DNA of 64,000 bases from Sphingobacterium sp. B16(2022) (GTDB taxonomy: Bacteria; Bacteroidota; Bacteroidia; Sphingobacteriales; Sphingobacteriaceae): contig NZ_JAAUVN010000007.1 of the NCBI RefSeq assembly GCF_012030425.1, positions 1 through 64,000 on the forward strand, given 5' to 3'. The notes below the pieces were generated by a model. The model searched no databases, was not told the origin of the DNA, and saw nothing but the letters and a program-made list of their open reading frames with translations. Of the stretch, positions 61,554 to 64,000 are shown in pieces. A program made the position numbers and the translations under genes. Each line of letters begins with the position of its first letter. The stretch's first letter is position 1.

Positions 61554-62879
61554 ATGAACATTTCACACGAAAAAGTTGACGCGATCAACGCAGTAATTAC
61601 AGTTGATTTAGCGCCAGAAGATTATAACCCACAAGTAGACAAAGAAATCAAGGATCAAGCTAAAAAAGCTAAATTACCTGGATTCCGCCCTGGTTTAGTG
61701 CCTGCAGCACATATTAGACGTACTTATGGTAAATCAATTTTGTTGGATACAGTAAACAAAATTGTTAATGATAAAATTACAGCGTACATCGGCGAGAATA
61801 AATTAGAAGTTTTAGGTCAACCTCTTCCTATTGAAGAAACGGCTACATATAACTGGGACTATAAAGATAACTTCCAATTTAAGTATGAAATTGGTTTAGC
61901 TCCAGAATTTGTAAATCCTTTCACTAAAGAAGCTGAATTTACAGAATATGACATTAAGGCTGATGATGAAACTTTAGAATCACGTATTAAAAATTTACGT
62001 CGTAGCTATGGTAAAATGACTAACCCTGAAGTTTCTGAAGAAGGTGATGTTTTATACGCTACGTTGAAACAAGATAAAGAAGACGGTATTGAGAAAACAA
62101 CTTCGGTACGTACTGATATTATCGAAGATGCAAAAATTAAAAAATCTTTAGTAGGTCTTAAACAAGATGATACGGTTAAGATTGATATTAAAAAAGCATT
62201 CAATGCTGAAGATATCTCCCGTATTTTAGGAATCACTCCTGAGGAGGTTGAAGCTTTGGACGTTACTAAATTTGAGTTAACGGTAAAAAATATCAACCGT
62301 TTAGAAGAGTCTGATTTAAATCAGGAGTTCTTCAATAAATTGTTTGCTGAAGGCGAAGTTACTGAAGAAGCTGAATTCAGAACAAAAGTAAAAGAAGAAG
62401 TTGAAAACTTATTCAAACAAAATTCTGACCAACGTTTACGTAATGATATGTATACTTTCGGTATGGAAAAAGTTGATGTAGCTTTTCCAGAAGAGTTTTT
62501 GAAAAGATGGTTAAAAGCAACGAACCCAAGTATCTCTGAAGAAGAGTTGAACGAAGGTTTTGCTGATTTCTTGAATAACTTGAAATGGACGATCATTGAG
62601 AACCGTGTTGTTACTGAAAATGGTCTTGAAGTTAAATATGATGAAGTAATCAATTTGGCAAAAGAGCGTATTTATGCGCAGATCAAAATGTACAACATCA
62701 ATGAGGAGCCAAGTGATGAGCAATTATCGCAATATGCAATTCAAATGTTGCAAGATAGAGAGCAAGGAAACCGTTTGTTCGAAGAAGCAAAAGCACTTAA
62801 AGTGTTCGAATTCTTAAAAGAGCAAATTAAAATCAATAAAGAAGAGATCGAATATAGTGCATTCGAAAAATTAGCGTAA
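61554..62879 (+). CDS. tig: Trigger factor
   Basis: A 441-residue ribosome-associated chaperone. The N-terminal ribosome-binding domain shows the signature loop GFRPGLVPAAHIRRTYG, where the usual GFRxGKxP lysine is Leu, as commonly seen in Bacteroidota. The middle part (about residues 145-245) has the position of the PPIase domain but poorly conserved sequence. The C-terminal helical arms follow (EEAEFRTKVKEEVENLFKQNSDQRLRNDMY onward). It shields nascent chains at the exit tunnel. Confidence 0.93.
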   Translation: MNISHEKVDAINAVITVDLAPEDYNPQVDKEIKDQAKKAKLPGFRPGLVPAAHIRRTYGKSILLDTVNKIVNDKITAYIGENKLEVLGQPLPIEETATYNWDYKDNFQFKYEIGLAPEFVNPFTKEAEFTEYDIKADDETLESRIKNLRRSYGKMTNPEVSEEGDVLYATLKQDKEDGIEKTTSVRTDIIEDAKIKKSLVGLKQDDTVKIDIKKAFNAEDISRILGITPEEVEALDVTKFELTVKNINRLEESDLNQEFFNKLFAEGEVTEEAEFRTKVKEEVENLFKQNSDQRLRNDMYTFGMEKVDVAFPEEFLKRWLKATNPSISEEELNEGFADFLNNLKWTIIENRVVTENGLEVKYDEVINLAKERIYAQIKMYNINEEPSDEQLSQYAIQMLQDREQGNRLFEEAKALKVFEFLKEQIKINKEEIEYSAFEKLA

Positions 62880-62901
62880 GCTATTCAACTTCTAATCATA
62901 G

Positions 62902-62936
62902 AAAAAGCCTTTCCATATTTTGGAAAGGCTTTTTTT
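62902..62936 (+). terminator. Terminator of tig
   Basis: AAAAAGCCTTTCCA with TGGAAAGGCTTTTT and a short loop; T-tract follows. It lies 22 bases after the stop codon. Confidence 0.87.
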
Positions 62937-63101
62937 AGGTGCAATTACTGGTTTCTAAGCTTGATATAATATGAAGTGAGCCTTAGATAAGAAAGTTTTA
63001 GTATGATTACACGAGCTTTTATATGACCTTCATGTTGTTTGCACCAAGATGGTCTATTTGTTTTTAATTGAATAAATTATTAAGCTGTTGAAGGGCTATT
63101 G

Positions 63102-64000
63102 CTATTTCGCTTTTTTCTTTTTTCCAAATGGAAACATCCGCGATAGAAATTCTGAAAAGGAATTGAACTCCTGACGGTATACTAAACCCACGGCACTCAC
63201 ATATTCCTCACCATTAGGATTGATAAGGAAATTCCGTGTATTTAGACGGTTAGACCCTCTTAGAAGTAAACGACCATCTTTACGAAGATAAAACAGGGCT
63301 TCTGCATCCGTAGTTACACGGTCCGAAAATACATTTAAATCCGTCAGCTGGTTGCTCCTGTTATCTGTGATTCCACCCGTCAAGATTAAACGATCATTAA
63401 AAAGTCTCAATGATGCTGAAGCATCATTTAAACTTTTAATATTGATGTCGAAAAAATTGATATTTAGAGATTCTGCAATGATATTATTTAATTGATTGAA
63501 AGCAATTTCAGTTCCGGCAGATAATAAGGTATTGTTGACTTCTTTACCGAAATCAGTCTGCGATCCTGGCGTAAAGCTTCTGCGAACGATTAAACTGAGG
63601 GCTTGCTGATTGATGTTGTTAACATCTGAAAGATAACCTTGAAGTTCATCTTTGACATATGGATCCTGAGGAAAGTTGAGATCAAAATTTATTTCGGGCT
63701 GACTCAATAAACCTTTTAGATTCATATCCGCTTGGGCAAGAATTCGTTGCGGATTGTCTGTTTGTCCTGCCGCATTATAAAGAGGGGACAGGGAAGTTCT
63801 TTGTTGGTAGATCGCAGTCAAATTAATGTTGGCTTCGGCGGGTTTACCAGCCCAGCGAATAGTTCCTCCTTCTTTAAGATCGAAGATCTTATTCAGATAA
63901 TCCTGTGCTTTAAAATTGAATTTACCAGAACTGATGATATAATCGCCGAACATTCCAAAGTCACCTAGAGAGCTGATATTCATTGTGATATTTCCTGTTC
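63102..64000 (-). CDS. TamB-family translocation/assembly module protein (C-terminal part, runs off the window)
   Basis: The frame is open to the right edge with no stop codon, so the 299 codons seen are the C-terminal end of a larger protein. They show the TamB (DUF490) C-terminal domain. Visible parts are the beta-helix strands (GDYIISSGKFNFKAQDYLNKIFDLKEGGTIRWAGKPAEANINLTAIYQQRTSLSPLY), then SQPEINFDLNFPQDPYVKDELQGYLSDVNNINQQALSLIVRRSF, and a final strand group ending VGLVYRQEFNSFSEFLSRMFPFGKKKK. The ATG at 63983 is internal, not the start. The protein spans the periplasm and helps move lipids or beta-barrel proteins to the outer membrane. Confidence 0.9.
   Translation of the reverse strand, partial: TGNITMNISSLGDFGMFGDYIISSGKFNFKAQDYLNKIFDLKEGGTIRWAGKPAEANINLTAIYQQRTSLSPLYNAAGQTDNPQRILAQADMNLKGLLSQPEINFDLNFPQDPYVKDELQGYLSDVNNINQQALSLIVRRSFTPGSQTDFGKEVNNTLLSAGTEIAFNQLNNIIAESLNINFFDINIKSLNDASASLRLFNDRLILTGGITDNRSNQLTDLNVFSDRVTTDAEALFYLRKDGRLLLRGSNRLNTRNFLINPNGEEYVSAVGLVYRQEFNSFSEFLSRMFPFGKKKKAK

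Noticed and set aside
1..64000. CRISPR arrays, insertion sequences, prophage and conjugative elements
   Set aside because: No spaced direct repeats of CRISPR type, no transposase, integrase or phage structural genes, and no terminal inverted repeats with target duplications were found.

Overview
The window is chromosomal DNA of a low-GC member of the Bacteroidota, most likely a Sphingobacterium or a close relative in the Sphingobacteriaceae. The evidence is the SusC/SusD pairs, Bacteroidota-type promoters (TTTG, about 19-20 bases, TAnnTTTG), and families largely confined to this phylum (DUF4252, DUF1599, DUF6266, SusE/F, the BT_3928-like DoxX protein, a Bacteroidota-type LptD). The genus is inferred from overall resemblance, not proven.

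Layout. 1-110: the 3' end of a 5S rRNA and its terminator. 206-15784: a starch/maltodextrin utilisation locus made of a LacI-family regulator, two matching operators, a GH13 lipoprotein, SusC, SusD, a SusE/F-like lipoprotein, a periplasmic GH13 neopullulanase-like enzyme, beta-phosphoglucomutase, a GH65 maltose phosphorylase and an SLC45-like sugar transporter. Together they form a route from outer-membrane glucan capture to glucose 6-phosphate. 15888-18320: a DUF4886 protein, a polysaccharide-deacetylase-like protein and a DinB-like protein. 18481-21108: an operon of an ECF sigma factor, a putative anti-sigma factor and three DUF4252 envelope proteins. 21175-30170: mainly housekeeping genes (sucD, an RNA methyltransferase, rpsT, a DUF1080 protein, an AraC regulator, a CoA-transferase, a GDPD lipoprotein, aroK, a DoxX protein, DUF1599). 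30358-33265: an overlapping HipA-like kinase/DUF3037 pair, then serine acetyltransferase and cysteine synthase.

33323-34014 is an AT-rich non-coding stretch with a cluster of DnaA-box-like 9-mers, followed by a second, enzyme-free SusC/SusD pair (34015-39135). 39233-53721 is mostly core genes: tex, tatA, a MATE transporter, a 2-oxoacid dehydrogenase E2, cinA, an LptD-like protein, an N-acetylmuramoyl-L-alanine amidase, an MlaD-like protein and an S9 peptidase. 54041-58309 is sparse and accessory-looking: an unrecognised 87-residue protein, a methyltransferase gene broken by one TAG codon, an unrecognised lipoprotein, a DUF6266 gene and long non-coding gaps. 58310-61285 is a compact module (CreD-like protein, Coq4-like protein, winged-helix regulator, membrane protein) whose two transcription units carry nearly the same inverted repeat. 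The window closes with tRNA-Leu(UAG), tig, and the 3' part of a tamB-like gene that runs off the right edge.

All calls come from reading the sequence and recalling family motifs; no database search was run.
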